Assembly: GCA_964486765.1 (NCBI GenBank)
Contig: CAZAOA010000002.1
Coordinates: 36,615 to 100,614, forward strand
Direction of reading: 5' to 3'
From: CAZAOA01 sp964486765
GTDB taxonomy: Bacteria > Patescibacteriota > UBA1384 > XYA2-FULL-43-10
Length of the DNA stretch: 64,000 nucleotides
In this document: positions 16,078 through 25,267 of the stretch, piece after piece
Numbering within the stretch: the stretch's first letter is position 1
Layout: each line of letters opens with the position of its first letter
Position numbers and translations under genes: made by a program
Notes under the pieces: model-generated
Databases searched by the model: none
Told to the model about the DNA's origin: nothing
What the model saw: the letters and a program-made list of their open reading frames with translations, nothing else

Positions 16078-16185
16078 CCCTAAGGGTCCCCGTCCCGAAG
16101 GGAAGCCTTAGGCTTTGGGGTTAAATTTGCCCGTCTACCATCGATTATGCTCTGGCATTTCGGGCAGGTATATTCATGAAGGGTG
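16078..16185. repeat. REP-like palindromes
   Basis: Two units: a GACCCTAAGGGTCCCCG...CTTAGG palindrome (16078-16122) and GCCCGTCTACC...TTTCGGGCAGGT (16129-16170), the REP family also present at 1981-2062, 22655-22705 and 51672-51720. The end forms AAGGTGC...GCACCTT around 16178-16199, overlapping the stop codon of the next gene as a likely terminator. Confidence 0.65.
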
Positions 16186-17178
16186 CTAGTGCACCTTCAT
16201 AAGAGCTTCGAACGATTCACCCGAGGCTTTTAGGTACTTGAACCACTTGTGTTTTTTTGTATAATCAATTCTTTTCACAAGATCTTTGCTGAGCCCGGCA
16301 CTATCTGCTGGCCAATATATTTGTTGAGTTAATATCCTAATTATGCTTGCAAGAAATAATTCTCTATCCTGATCGTTGTGTAACGATAGTTTAACCAATT
16401 CTTTTTGCCATTTTGAATATCTATACAGAAACAACCATAAATAGGCAAAGTCAAGCGTATAGTTATCAAAACAAAAACGCTCGAAATCTGAAAGAAACAA
16501 TTTTCCATCATTTCTAACAATTATATTTGCAGGTGAAAGATCTGCATGGGTTGCGACCAACTGTTCTCTGGATAAATATTTGTCACTAATTCTATTAAAT
16601 ATATCTCTGTGATTTGTCAGATCAACAGATAATTTTTTTTCCAATTGGTTGAGGCTGTTTTTCTCTATATCACTATTATATCTAGACTGAAATGATCTTT
16701 TTTTTACCCCTAGTTTTCGAAAATCATTTGTGAGTTCCTGGAGAGCAGATATTGATTCTACTATTTGTGAAACTATTTTTTTTCTACTTATAATAAATTT
16801 TGGTCGTATTCTATCGTAACCTAAAAATGAGCGTGTTCCCTCAAGCCTAGCCAAAGATGTTCCAGGATAATACTTCCGAATCACCCAGAAATAATCCTTA
16901 TTCTTGCCCGATGTCAGTATTTCAGTAACATTTATTAGTGGTCTATCAATATATTCGTTGTGTTTGTCAATTATCTTATCAACTGTTAGTTCTCTGGTAA
17001 ATTTATCAACTCTGTCCTTGTCTTTATTGGGTATAATTTTGAGCAAAACATCCCTACCATTTATATCACCCCTCACAATATAATATCCTTTTTCGAAATT
17101 CTTTCTTATACTTAACTTCTCTATAAAATTAAGATTGTTAATAATATTTTCGTAATCTTTTATAGTAGACATATACAA
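16186..17178 (-). CDS. APH/choline-kinase-fold phosphotransferase
   Basis: 330 residues of protein-kinase-like fold. The phosphorylation loop THADLSPANIIVRNDG (about 206-221, catalytic Asp and Asn) and metal-binding DFERFCFDN (about 227-235) are present, with an N-terminal nucleotide-binding lobe. Such enzymes phosphorylate small hydroxylated substrates such as sugars, choline or antibiotics. Its position just after glycosyltransferase genes suggests a sugar or glycan-lipid substrate, which is inference. No ribosome site is obvious before ATG 17178; MSTIKDYE two codons later is equally possible. Confidence 0.8.
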   Translation of the reverse strand: MYMSTIKDYENIINNLNFIEKLSIRKNFEKGYYIVRGDINGRDVLLKIIPNKDKDRVDKFTRELTVDKIIDKHNEYIDRPLINVTEILTSGKNKDYFWVIRKYYPGTSLARLEGTRSFLGYDRIRPKFIISRKKIVSQIVESISALQELTNDFRKLGVKKRSFQSRYNSDIEKNSLNQLEKKLSVDLTNHRDIFNRISDKYLSREQLVATHADLSPANIIVRNDGKLFLSDFERFCFDNYTLDFAYLWLFLYRYSKWQKELVKLSLHNDQDRELFLASIIRILTQQIYWPADSAGLSKDLVKRIDYTKKHKWFKYLKASGESFEALMKVH

Positions 17179-17217
17179 TACTCCTATTACAAATTCGAGG
17201 TACTACCCATCGACAAC

Positions 17218-17907
17218 TTAATTGATCCAACCTCGATTATCAAGAATAAATTTTTCAACCTCTTCATTTATTTCTCCTTGTGTAATGCTTTGACCGTGCA
17301 CTCTATATTTAAATAATACTTTATCACAAAAATAGAACTTTTTTTTGTCTGCGGCAAGTCTAGAAAACATATCTCTATCCTCCCCCCAATTTAGATAGGA
17401 GTTATAAGGGTAATGCATCGCAATTTTCTTTGTATAGGAAGACCCGACATTAGGAACAAAATTTCTTTTCTTGTATTCTTTCAAATCAAACTTTATCTGT
17501 ATGCTTTTTGATGTCTCTTCTGTTCCATCCGGCCTCAACACTACATATTTTCCATAAAAGACATCCCAACCCTCTTCTTTGTATGTATCATAAATATATC
17601 TGCCCCATTCTGGCAGGTACAAATCATCTGAATCACATACTGCAATTAATTCACTTTCAGCCATAGCATTGCCATAGTTTCTTGCACATGCCACACCCCT
17701 TCCTTTTAAGTCTGGGAGCTTATGATACTTAATTCGACTATCACGAAATGAGTTTACAACTTTTTCGGTATTGTCCTTTTCCTCACTATGGTCATCAACA
17801 ATAATAAGCTCCCAATCGCTGATTGATTGGTCAATAATTGTTTTAATGCTCTCCCTAATAATGCCACTTCTGTTATATGTCGGCATTACAAAGCTAATTT
17901 TTGGCAT
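17218..17907 (-). CDS. Family 2 glycosyltransferase
   Basis: 229 residues, GT-A fold: SFVMPTYNRSGIIRESIKTIIDQSISDWELIIVDDHS (4-40), the nucleotide-sugar/metal motif CDSDDLYLP (about 89-97) and the acceptor region with WGEDRDMFSRL (about 174-184). It is cytosolic and probably adds one sugar to a surface glycan. It overlaps the upstream GT4 gene by 14 bases, so they form an operon. Confidence 0.93.
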   Translation of the reverse strand: MPKISFVMPTYNRSGIIRESIKTIIDQSISDWELIIVDDHSEEKDNTEKVVNSFRDSRIKYHKLPDLKGRGVACARNYGNAMAESELIAVCDSDDLYLPEWGRYIYDTYKEEGWDVFYGKYVVLRPDGTEETSKSIQIKFDLKEYKKRNFVPNVGSSYTKKIAMHYPYNSYLNWGEDRDMFSRLAADKKKFYFCDKVLFKYRVHGQSITQGEINEEVEKFILDNRGWIN

Positions 17908-19018
17908 TTTTACTCCATTTTTTAACAGCTATTTTAAATTGTTTTTCATAGCCACTCGCCATCTTCTCTAGTGAGAAATTGTCAACTGCGCTTTTTCTGC
18001 ATGTATCCCTGTCTATCTTGTCAATTTTTCTTATAGCATCAACAAAACCATCTACATCCTTTTCGCTTTTTATCAGATAGCCATTCTTCCCATTTTGAAT
18101 TATTTCTGGAATTGGTCCTTTTTTTGTCGCTATCACGGGCGTACCGGCCATAATTGCCTCAGCAGTTACCATTGAAAAACTCTCCATGCCATCAGTTGGA
18201 AAAATGAGACCCTTGGCCTTAGATATAAAATCGTATGTTTCTTCTTGTGTAAATACCCCCAAATACTCTATATTTGAATTTTCTTTTATCATTTTCTTAA
18301 CTCCATCAATATAATCACCAACCTTGCCAAAATCTGACAAACTTTTCAGCATGGGACCGATAATTTTCAGTTTCACATTTGCTTTAATCGCTGCTTTCAT
18401 AGCAGTGTGCAGTCCCTTCCCGGGAGCTACTCTACCTATCCAACAGAAATAATCTTCTGGAGTGTTTGGTTTTACCTTCTCAATATCTATACCATGATGA
18501 ACTACTCCAAGCATATTCCCATATGAAATCATTTTTTTCATATACTTAGATATTGGGACCATAAAAACATTTTTTGATTCAAATGCTTTAAACACCACAT
18601 TATATTTTTCCATATTGGTTGAATCGTGATGTGTTATAACCACAGGCTTATCACACATTCCTGCAACTGGCCCAATGTAAGACGCGAACCAACTGTAAAC
18701 CAGATCAAATTGTACCGAATCCTTCAATATGTTAGCCATAAAGCTTTGCTGGTTTATTACTCGTGCCAAAAACCAGAGATTGTCTTTTGTCGCTGGATCC
18801 TTCATTTTATCTATATCATTGCTTAATTCCGGCTTAACAACAGTAATGTTTTGATTTATATCAACCGTATTCTCGTCAACCACCCCATAATAAGTAACTT
18901 GGTGACCATATTCTGCCAACTTGTTTGCAAGATTCCATGTCAACATTAAAGGAGCATGGATCTTTCCTGCCTCAAGTGGGATTGTAAAGATATTTGAGCC
19001 AATAATTGCAATTTTCAT
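17894..19018 (-). CDS. Family 4 glycosyltransferase
   Basis: 374 residues, GT-B fold. The C-terminal nucleotide-sugar site is clear: GRVAPGKGLHTAMKAA (about 198-213) and ESFSMVTAEAIMAGTPVIATKKGPIPEI (about 286-313, the E-x7-E motif). The N-terminal acceptor domain starts MKIAIIGSN. It is part of the glycan synthesis cluster with the overlapping GT2 gene. Confidence 0.93.
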   Translation of the reverse strand: MKIAIIGSNIFTIPLEAGKIHAPLMLTWNLANKLAEYGHQVTYYGVVDENTVDINQNITVVKPELSNDIDKMKDPATKDNLWFLARVINQQSFMANILKDSVQFDLVYSWFASYIGPVAGMCDKPVVITHHDSTNMEKYNVVFKAFESKNVFMVPISKYMKKMISYGNMLGVVHHGIDIEKVKPNTPEDYFCWIGRVAPGKGLHTAMKAAIKANVKLKIIGPMLKSLSDFGKVGDYIDGVKKMIKENSNIEYLGVFTQEETYDFISKAKGLIFPTDGMESFSMVTAEAIMAGTPVIATKKGPIPEIIQNGKNGYLIKSEKDVDGFVDAIRKIDKIDRDTCRKSAVDNFSLEKMASGYEKQFKIAVKKWSKNAKN

Positions 19019-19041
19019 ACATGCCTTTCGATTCTAAATAA

Positions 19042-20238
19042 TTAATATTGAGGAGTAGCAGACTCCCATTCTTCGGGTGGCATTGATTTCGGCCTATGTT
19101 CTTTAATGTAATCATCGGAAGAAATCGTGCTTCGCATCTCTTCAAATTCTTCATCAGACATCCTGCGTGGATCCTTAAATCCCTGTTCTATAATATAGCT
19201 TACCGCGTCTTTATTTTTTGGATCACTAAGCATCATCTTAAATCTTTTTGTGTCAACTTTTGCAGCCTGTAAAACCCAATACCCCGGAAGTTCTCTCATG
19301 CCTCCAAACCAACGGTTCTCTTGGACAAGATAATCTTTGTAGCTTACATTACCAAGGGCTTGTGTTTTTTCTTCGATTCTTTGTTGGATACTACCCACGT
19401 CCACACCTCTACTTGTCAACTCCTCATCAAGTCCTTTTCTAAGTTTCTGGTGCCAAGTCTGTGAAATCAGTGCAACAAGCTCTTGCTTCTTTGCACTATC
19501 ATCAGTTTGACTAATCAATCTTTGAATCGTAGAAACATATTCCCTTCTGATAATTTCACCTCCATCTCGCCATAGGTCATTTCCCTCAGGAGAAGACATT
19601 CTATATTCCCATTTCGCATATCTATCGACGGTTGGTATTCCTGTTTTTTCTTCACGCAATGACGCAGCTAACATTAAAACATCTTCAGCACTAAATGCAT
19701 CGCCTCCTACTCCAAACCTCTCAGCAATTTGCTTAATTCTAGGCATGTGGAATCTGTTACTTATAAGTGCGATGTTGTTATCTCCATCTCCATCTTTTTC
19801 TTCAGAGTCAAGTGAATTCAGAGTACCTGCAAAATTTTCTATAGTATTTGCGGCTTTATCCTCAACAACTACTTTTTCCTCTGGGATATCAGGGTATTTT
19901 GCTAACAAATACTCTTTCATCAGCTCTCCACCGCTTTTTTCACTATCTGGGGATTTACCTTCTGACATTACTATTTTATTTATTTCCCCCATTTTCCAAA
20001 ACTCGCCAGCAGCCAATACTCTAGCCTTTGTGCCCACAGTCAAGCGCCATCCCATATCTTCTTTTCCTTCTGGATCATCCTCTGCTTCTTTTAAAGTCCG
20101 AGATTTTGCTCCAAATCCGAAAACTATCAGGTGGCTGTACCTTCTTCTTGGTTCACTTTCTTTGTCAATATCTTCACCGACAACTTCCACTGGTGTTTCG
20201 AACTGCACGTCCTTGCCACCACCTAAAGTTTCACTCAT
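19042..20238 (-). CDS. DUF218 (SanA/ElyC/YdcF-like) domain protein with long C-terminal extension
   Basis: 398 residues. The first about 190 match the DUF218 Rossmann-like fold: LIVFGFGAKSR, KARVLAAGEFW and the family hallmark VVVEDKAANTIENFAGTLN (about 122-140) with LISNRFHMPRIKQIAERFG (about 158-176). The remainder (about 200-398) is a charged helical extension of unknown function. There is no signal peptide or membrane helix, unlike ElyC. Its setting between two GT4 genes suggests a link to polyprenyl- or glycan-phosphate metabolism. Confidence 0.75.
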   Translation of the reverse strand: MSETLGGGKDVQFETPVEVVGEDIDKESEPRRRYSHLIVFGFGAKSRTLKEAEDDPEGKEDMGWRLTVGTKARVLAAGEFWKMGEINKIVMSEGKSPDSEKSGGELMKEYLLAKYPDIPEEKVVVEDKAANTIENFAGTLNSLDSEEKDGDGDNNIALISNRFHMPRIKQIAERFGVGGDAFSAEDVLMLAASLREEKTGIPTVDRYAKWEYRMSSPEGNDLWRDGGEIIRREYVSTIQRLISQTDDSAKKQELVALISQTWHQKLRKGLDEELTSRGVDVGSIQQRIEEKTQALGNVSYKDYLVQENRWFGGMRELPGYWVLQAAKVDTKRFKMMLSDPKNKDAVSYIIEQGFKDPRRMSDEEFEEMRSTISSDDYIKEHRPKSMPPEEWESATPQY

Positions 20239-20258
20239 GTTTCTCCAAAAAAATATCC

Positions 20259-21551
20259 TTATGGCGCATAATCTATCTTTTTCTTTAACTCTCCTTTTTC
20301 TCTTTCAATATCTTTTTCACTTATGCCTTGAGGAAGTTTCTTGATTTTAAGTTTTCTGCTAACCTCAGCCGTGTGGTCATAATATCGAATAACGTTATCG
20401 CGGATTTTTTCCCAGTCGAATCTCTCTTCCACAAACTTTCTAGCATTCTTTCCCATCTCTTTGGCCAATTTGTCATTGCTTAAAATTTTGTTTACTGCAT
20501 CGGCTATAACCTTTCCGGATCTTGCCCGAACCAGGAACCCAGTTTTTTCATCTTTTACAGCCAACGGGATTCCACCTTTGTTAGTCGCAACAACTGGTGT
20601 CTCGGAGACCATAGCTTCTAAAATAACTATGCCCAATCCCTCATCACAAACTGAAGGAATTACAACACAATCAGCTCTTTGATAAAACTCTCTAAGCTCA
20701 TCAATATACTCCTTGCCAAAGTAGCCTAGAAAATGAACATTATTAAGTTTATTTCGTTTTGCAAACTTCTCAAGTTTTTCCTTCTCTGAGCCACCTCCAA
20801 TAATAAATATTTCCGCTTTTATATCATTTGCAGCTTTTAGCAGGTATTCAACACCTTTCTCCCAAGTCAACCTTCCAACAAAAACTACCACTTTTTTACC
20901 TTTTAGATTGTATTTTCTCTCGATATTATTCGTATTTTTCTTTCGAGTCCAGCCTTGCAGATCGATGCCACAAGGGATTATTCTGGTTTTTCTTTTTAGA
21001 TCTTTACCAAATATTTTCAAAAGCCATTTATTTGTGTAGTTGCTATTGCTTAGAATATATTCAGATCTTTGAAGAGCTTGAGTTGTCAATGTTAGAAACC
21101 GATGGTCTATGGTTGATTGATAGATACCTGTTCCATGGGCAGTTACCACATAGGCAATTCCATATAATGATTTTATATAGTTTGCAATCCATGTCATAAA
21201 TGAGCAGTGGTGAACATGTATTACATCGGGTTGAAAATCTTCAACCGCATCAATTATCTGATTTGTGAAAGTCTGATAGAGATCAGTAAACTCTGCGGCA
21301 GTTAAGTCCTGGTATCTTTTTACTCTTTTATATTCAGGGTGACTTACAAACACAGCTTTACGCCTAGGCTTAAGGGTGTAGAGCTTTACACCTTTTACTT
21401 CTCTATCATCTGGAGCTGCAATTGCTACTTCAAAATCAGAAAGAAGTGCTAATTTTTCGGATAATTTTCTAATATAATTTCCGCTCCCACCACCAAACAA
21501 TGGGAACTTCATCAACATTAAAACCTTAGTTTTTTTCTTTTTATACATCAT
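20259..21551 (-). CDS. Family 4 glycosyltransferase
   Basis: 430 residues, GT-B fold. N-terminal MLMKFPLFGGGSGNYIRKLSEKLA, acceptor-side HVHHCSFMTW, donor-side VFVGRLTWEKGVEYLLKA (about 225-242) and DEGLGIVILEAMVSETPVVATNKGGIPLAV (about 301-330, E-x7-E). It overlaps galT by four bases, so translation is coupled. Probably adds a hexose to an exported glycan. Confidence 0.93.
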   Translation of the reverse strand: MMYKKKKTKVLMLMKFPLFGGGSGNYIRKLSEKLALLSDFEVAIAAPDDREVKGVKLYTLKPRRKAVFVSHPEYKRVKRYQDLTAAEFTDLYQTFTNQIIDAVEDFQPDVIHVHHCSFMTWIANYIKSLYGIAYVVTAHGTGIYQSTIDHRFLTLTTQALQRSEYILSNSNYTNKWLLKIFGKDLKRKTRIIPCGIDLQGWTRKKNTNNIERKYNLKGKKVVVFVGRLTWEKGVEYLLKAANDIKAEIFIIGGGSEKEKLEKFAKRNKLNNVHFLGYFGKEYIDELREFYQRADCVVIPSVCDEGLGIVILEAMVSETPVVATNKGGIPLAVKDEKTGFLVRARSGKVIADAVNKILSNDKLAKEMGKNARKFVEERFDWEKIRDNVIRYYDHTAEVSRKLKIKKLPQGISEKDIEREKGELKKKIDYAP

Positions 21552-22552
21552 TGTTCTTTTCTAATCTTAGGATGTCTCAAATACTCTGCCGCATCTTCTG
21601 GCGACATAATATCGATTATCACACCTGATCCAAGCTCATAACCCCCATAGTTTTGAACACGTGGAGTAATCTCCAGATGCCAATGGTAAAAATCTGCACT
21701 CTTTAGTATTGCAGGTAGAGAATGAATGTAAAAATTAAGAGGTATGTTCGGAACGTTCTGTTCCATCCTCGTAAATACATTTAACATACAATCAGACAAA
21801 GATGCAAGCTGTTTTTTCGAAGAGAGTTCAAACTGACTTTCGTGATCTTTTGGATAGACCCAAGTTTCCATCGGAAAGCGGGCCGCAAAAAACGTGGCAG
21901 CTAAGAAATCTTCATTTTCGTAAACAACTCTAACCTTCTCTTTTTTCTCATGCTTTATCAAATCACAAAAAACGCAGGCCCCATTTATTCCAAAATACCG
22001 CTTAGAGCCATCGATCTCCCTATTAATAGTGTTGGCTACTATTCCAGAAGAGAATATCTGAGCATGAGGATGATCAATAGAGGCTCCTGACCGTGAACCG
22101 TGATTGTAAATTGGCATAATTGAGACGGTGTCTTTCTTCTCCTTGTGTGCAATGTAGCGCATCTGCATCACCTTGAACATGTCTTCCATCACTTTTTTAG
22201 GAAAAGATGTCAGATCCATGTCATGATCTTTAATCACAATCACATCGTGATCACCAGTCGAAGGTCTAGCTCGGTAGAAACCTCCCTCAGGATAAAAGCT
22301 TCTAGCCGATGATTTTTTCTCGCCATCAACAAATGCTGGATATTTGTTATCTATTGTAAATACATGTTCAGTACTTGACCCACGAATTCGTTTATTGGTT
22401 TTATATAAATCGGTTCCCTCACAAAAGGGACATTTACTGAGATCAGCAGTTTTAACTGGCTCTGGTACCTCAAAGTCACTAGGCCTTTTTGCGCGCTCCG
22501 GTGCAATCACAACCCAATCACCCGTTACAATATTTTGTCTAAGCTCTGGCAC
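21548..22552 (-). CDS. galT: Galactose-1-phosphate uridylyltransferase
   Basis: 334 residues of HIT-superfamily GalT. N-terminal RQNIVTGDWVVIAPERAKRP, first zinc pair CPFCEG (about 41-46), second Cys pair CVFCDL, and the active-site SIDHPHAQIFSSG (His-Pro-His; the second His forms the uridylyl intermediate). It swaps UMP between UDP-glucose and galactose-1-phosphate, or acts as a broader sugar-1-phosphate nucleotidyltransferase, supplying the neighbouring glycosyltransferases. Confidence 0.93.
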   Translation of the reverse strand: MPELRQNIVTGDWVVIAPERAKRPSDFEVPEPVKTADLSKCPFCEGTDLYKTNKRIRGSSTEHVFTIDNKYPAFVDGEKKSSARSFYPEGGFYRARPSTGDHDVIVIKDHDMDLTSFPKKVMEDMFKVMQMRYIAHKEKKDTVSIMPIYNHGSRSGASIDHPHAQIFSSGIVANTINREIDGSKRYFGINGACVFCDLIKHEKKEKVRVVYENEDFLAATFFAARFPMETWVYPKDHESQFELSSKKQLASLSDCMLNVFTRMEQNVPNIPLNFYIHSLPAILKSADFYHWHLEITPRVQNYGGYELGSGVIIDIMSPEDAAEYLRHPKIRKEQ

Positions 22553-22654
22553 ATCGCCTCCTTCGGAGAAATTTCTAATTCCTAATATCTAATTTCTAAA
22601 CAAATCCTAATTTCTAATGACCAAATGTTTCTAACTTTTGAATTTAATATTTTT

Positions 22655-22705
22655 ATTTGCCCGCCTGCAACGCATGATATGTAGCATCTTCGGGCAGGTC
22701 ATTTG
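22655..22705. repeat. REP palindrome
   Basis: GCCCGCCTGCAACGCATGAT...TAGCATCTTCGGGCAGG, same family as 51672-51720. The preceding 22560-22640 is a low-complexity run of repeated CTAATTTCTAA units. Confidence 0.65.
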
Positions 22706-22745
22706 ATATTTTTAATTTATTTGTCTCTTGTATCTTGTTTCTTGG

Positions 22746-23240
22746 TTATTTCAAACTTAAGTTTGACTGTGCATGTGTTATTGCTACCGCTAAGGCATCT
22801 GCAGCGTCATCTGGTTTTGGACACTCTTTCAATTTGCACGCAACTCTAACCATCTCTTGCATCTGTTTTTTATCCGCTCTGCCATAACCGGTTAAAGCTT
22901 GCTTAATCTGAAGTGGAGTGTACTCAAAAACTGGAATTTTGCTCTTTGTCGCTGACACTATGGCCACCCCTCTCGCTTGAGCAACAGTTATAACAGTCTT
23001 TTGGTTCTTAAAAAAGAAAAGACTTTCGATCGCCATACAATCAGGCTTCATCTTATCTATTATATCATTTAGGTCGTCAAAGATTAAATTCAATCTATCT
23101 GGCATGTGAGAGCCGGCCTCAGTACGAATGCATCCATAGTCCAAAGGTCGAATTTTGGAACCGATTTTTTCGAGCAATCCCCAACCCATAATCCCGGTGC
23201 CGGGGTCAATACCCAAAATTTTTTCAGTATCAAGTATCAT
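22746..23240 (-). CDS. ruvC: Holliday junction resolvase RuvC
   Basis: 164 residues, normal length. RNase H fold with all four catalytic acids in context: GIDPGTGIMGWG (Asp), AIESLFFFKN (Glu), and KPDDAADALAVAI (two Asp), plus the DNA-binding TGYGRADKKQM. It cuts the junctions processed by RuvAB. It lies downstream of yebC on the same strand, a common association. Confidence 0.96.
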   Translation of the reverse strand: MILDTEKILGIDPGTGIMGWGLLEKIGSKIRPLDYGCIRTEAGSHMPDRLNLIFDDLNDIIDKMKPDCMAIESLFFFKNQKTVITVAQARGVAIVSATKSKIPVFEYTPLQIKQALTGYGRADKKQMQEMVRVACKLKECPKPDDAADALAVAITHAQSNLSLK

Positions 23241-23268
23241 GTATATAGTATACCGTATCCGTATCTAT

Positions 23269-23305
23269 ATTCGTACTTTTGTACTTTCGTATAATTTGTA
23301 TATTC
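23269..23305. repeat. Dispersed TTCGTACTTT repeat
   Basis: ATTCGTACTTTTGTACTTTCG, related to 7171-7204 and 14029-14042; lies between ruvC and yebC. Confidence 0.55.
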
Positions 23306-23397
23306 GTGAAGGGGTTTTACAAACCTACATTTGCATGAACCGATAAACCAACGAACAATTTTGAATATCTTCGGTTTTTGTTTATTAGTTCTTAAGT

Positions 23398-24126
23398 TTA
23401 TTGGTCAAAGTTTACGTTTACGTAAACTTTGTTCACATCATCCAAATCGTCCAGAAGTTCCATTATTTTCTCTATTGTATCAGTATTCTCGATATCTATC
23501 GAAATTGAAGCGATATTTGTCAACTCTGCTGTATCGATAATTATACTTTGCTCTAAAAGTGACTTTTTTACCTTATTCAGATCTTTAAAGTTTGTATATA
23601 TAAAGACAAAATCTTCATCCGATTCAATATCTTCAGCACCAGCATCTATCGCCGCCATCTCCAATTCTTCACTTTCAATACTATTTTTAGTACAATCAAC
23701 GACAACTTCTCCTTTTTTTTCAAACAGAAAAGACACATTTCCAGCAGGGACCATATTGCCATCATTTTTTGTTAGAACCCCCTTGACCTCACTTAGCGCT
23801 CTGTTTTTATTGTCGGTTAGACACTCTATTAAAAATGCTGATCTTTCTGGACCAAATGCTTCATAAGTGATCTCTTCAAGTCTTTTAGCATCTGATTCAC
23901 CTACTCCACGTGAAATGGCTCTATCTATGTTTTCTTTCGGCATTGAAACAGCCTTGGCGTTGTCTGTCGCCATTCTTAAAGATGGGTTCATATTAGGATC
24001 ACCACTGTTGCCATCACGAGCAGCAATTGTCACCAGCTTTGCATGCTTAGCAAAAATCTTCGACCGTTTTGCATCGGTCGCCTCTTTCTTTCTTTTAGTT
24101 GTAGCCCATTTGCTATGTCCAGACAT
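23398..24126 (-). CDS. yebC: YebC/PmpR family translation or regulatory factor
   Basis: 242 residues with the full family pattern: MSGHSKWATTKRKKEATDAKRSKIFAKHAKLV, DNAKAVSMPKENIDRAISRG, EITYEAFGP and FLIECLTDNKNRALSEVK. YebC proteins act in translation of difficult (for example proline-rich) stretches, or as transcription regulators, and are often linked to ruvC as here. The C-terminal domain ends in VYVNVNFDQ. Confidence 0.95.
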   Translation of the reverse strand: MSGHSKWATTKRKKEATDAKRSKIFAKHAKLVTIAARDGNSGDPNMNPSLRMATDNAKAVSMPKENIDRAISRGVGESDAKRLEEITYEAFGPERSAFLIECLTDNKNRALSEVKGVLTKNDGNMVPAGNVSFLFEKKGEVVVDCTKNSIESEELEMAAIDAGAEDIESDEDFVFIYTNFKDLNKVKKSLLEQSIIIDTAELTNIASISIDIENTDTIEKIMELLDDLDDVNKVYVNVNFDQ

Positions 24127-24146
24127 GGTATAGAGTTTAGTAGTTA

Positions 24147-24200
24147 GAATTTGCCCGCCTATTAAGGCGAGGTCCTCGCCCGAAGGGCGGATAGATTCGA
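24147..24200. repeat. REP-like palindromes
   Basis: GCCCGCCTATTAAGGCGAGG...CTCGCCCGAAGGGCGG contains nested inverted arms. Confidence 0.55.
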
Positions 24201-24313
24201 ATTAATTTTACTTCTTGACTTTATTTCTCAAGTATACAACAATATTTCCATTATTGTTTAAAATTATTCTAAATTACTCATCACATTACGCACAATGTTT
24301 ATGCACATACATG

Positions 24314-24343
24314 ATGACAATTGCGCGACCGCGCAATTGTCAT
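24314..24343. repeat. Perfect 14-bp palindrome around AC
   Basis: ATGACAATTGCGCG-AC-CGCGCAATTGTCAT. The inner TGCGCG-AC-CGCGCA recurs at 52416-52429. Here it lies downstream of the ComEC metallo-beta-lactamase gene, so it probably serves as a terminator-like or mobile hairpin. Confidence 0.75.
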
Positions 24344-24376
24344 AGTATTTTATTCTATTTGATATACTTTCACACC

Positions 24377-25252
24377 TTATTTTACCTGATTTATCCCCAA
24401 TTCAGAGATTATAAATTTTATATCCCCTTCATCCGATCTTAAGGTCTCGATATTGTTTGTACTCAATAAATCCAACGTAACATCGTGTGGATGATCAAAC
24501 TTGTTATCTAAGCCGACTAGGATGACTGCATAATTTGGCATCACGATATCGAGCAACCTCTGGTCTGTTCCGTTACTTGAGCCGTGATGTGCGATCTTAA
24601 TTATTTCGGAATTTACATTTTTTTCAGCTAATTCTGCAAACATCATCCTCTGTCCATCAAGTTCCAAATCCCCTAAAAATATAGAACAATTTTTAAGATA
24701 ACATGCTCTTATAACAACTGATGAATTATTTAAGTTCTCAAGTTCTTCTTCAACGAATTTTTCGCCGGGCCAGAGAAAATCCACTTCAATGTTTTCATAA
24801 GATGTTTTGTCACCAATCTTTGGAACAATCAAATCAATATTTTTTGAATTTACATTTTCTAAAAACTCGATGTACTCATTTGAAGTATACGGCACACCGG
24901 ATGAATAAATTTTTCCGACATCGTATCGCTCCAATACCTGATTGACCCCAACCAAATGATCTGCATGTGGGTGACTTAGAATTATTATTTCAATCTTGCG
25001 ATCTAAAAGAGGCATTGCATCACCCAATTTTGCTAAAATCGCATCCGAAGGCCCTCCATCTATCAAAATCTGGTAGTCATCTTTCTGAATTAAACTTACA
25101 TCTCCTTGCCCGACATCGAAAAAGTAAACCTCTAACCCATTTACTGTATCTGCTTCTGGACTTCGCGCCACCTCTGCCCAGACAATAATTGCGATCACAG
25201 CCAAAAGAAACAATACCACTTTTAACATCTGTCTTTTTATGTTTTGTAACAT
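24377..25252 (-). CDS. ComEC-type metallo-beta-lactamase-domain protein
   Basis: 291 residues: one N-terminal membrane helix (8-26), then a ComEC/Rec2-type metallo-beta-lactamase domain (about 40-285) with VYFFDVGQGDVSLI, ILSHPHADHLVG (HxHxDH metal ligands), SSVVIRACYLKNCSIFLGDLE and KIAHHGSSNGTD. In ordinary ComEC this domain is fused to the channel and is proposed to degrade the non-transported DNA strand. Here it is a separate gene 15 bases after the channel gene, so the two would act as a pair at the outer face of the membrane. Confidence 0.9.
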   Translation of the reverse strand: MLQNIKRQMLKVVLFLLAVIAIIVWAEVARSPEADTVNGLEVYFFDVGQGDVSLIQKDDYQILIDGGPSDAILAKLGDAMPLLDRKIEIIILSHPHADHLVGVNQVLERYDVGKIYSSGVPYTSNEYIEFLENVNSKNIDLIVPKIGDKTSYENIEVDFLWPGEKFVEEELENLNNSSVVIRACYLKNCSIFLGDLELDGQRMMFAELAEKNVNSEIIKIAHHGSSNGTDQRLLDIVMPNYAVILVGLDNKFDHPHDVTLDLLSTNNIETLRSDEGDIKFIISELGINQVK

Positions 25253-25267
25253 TTATCGTTTCCAATA

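Noticed and set aside
19745..20344. 199-residue plus-strand frame opposite the DUF218 gene
   Set aside because: Ser/Pro-rich shadow of a well-supported gene, without promoter or ribosome site.
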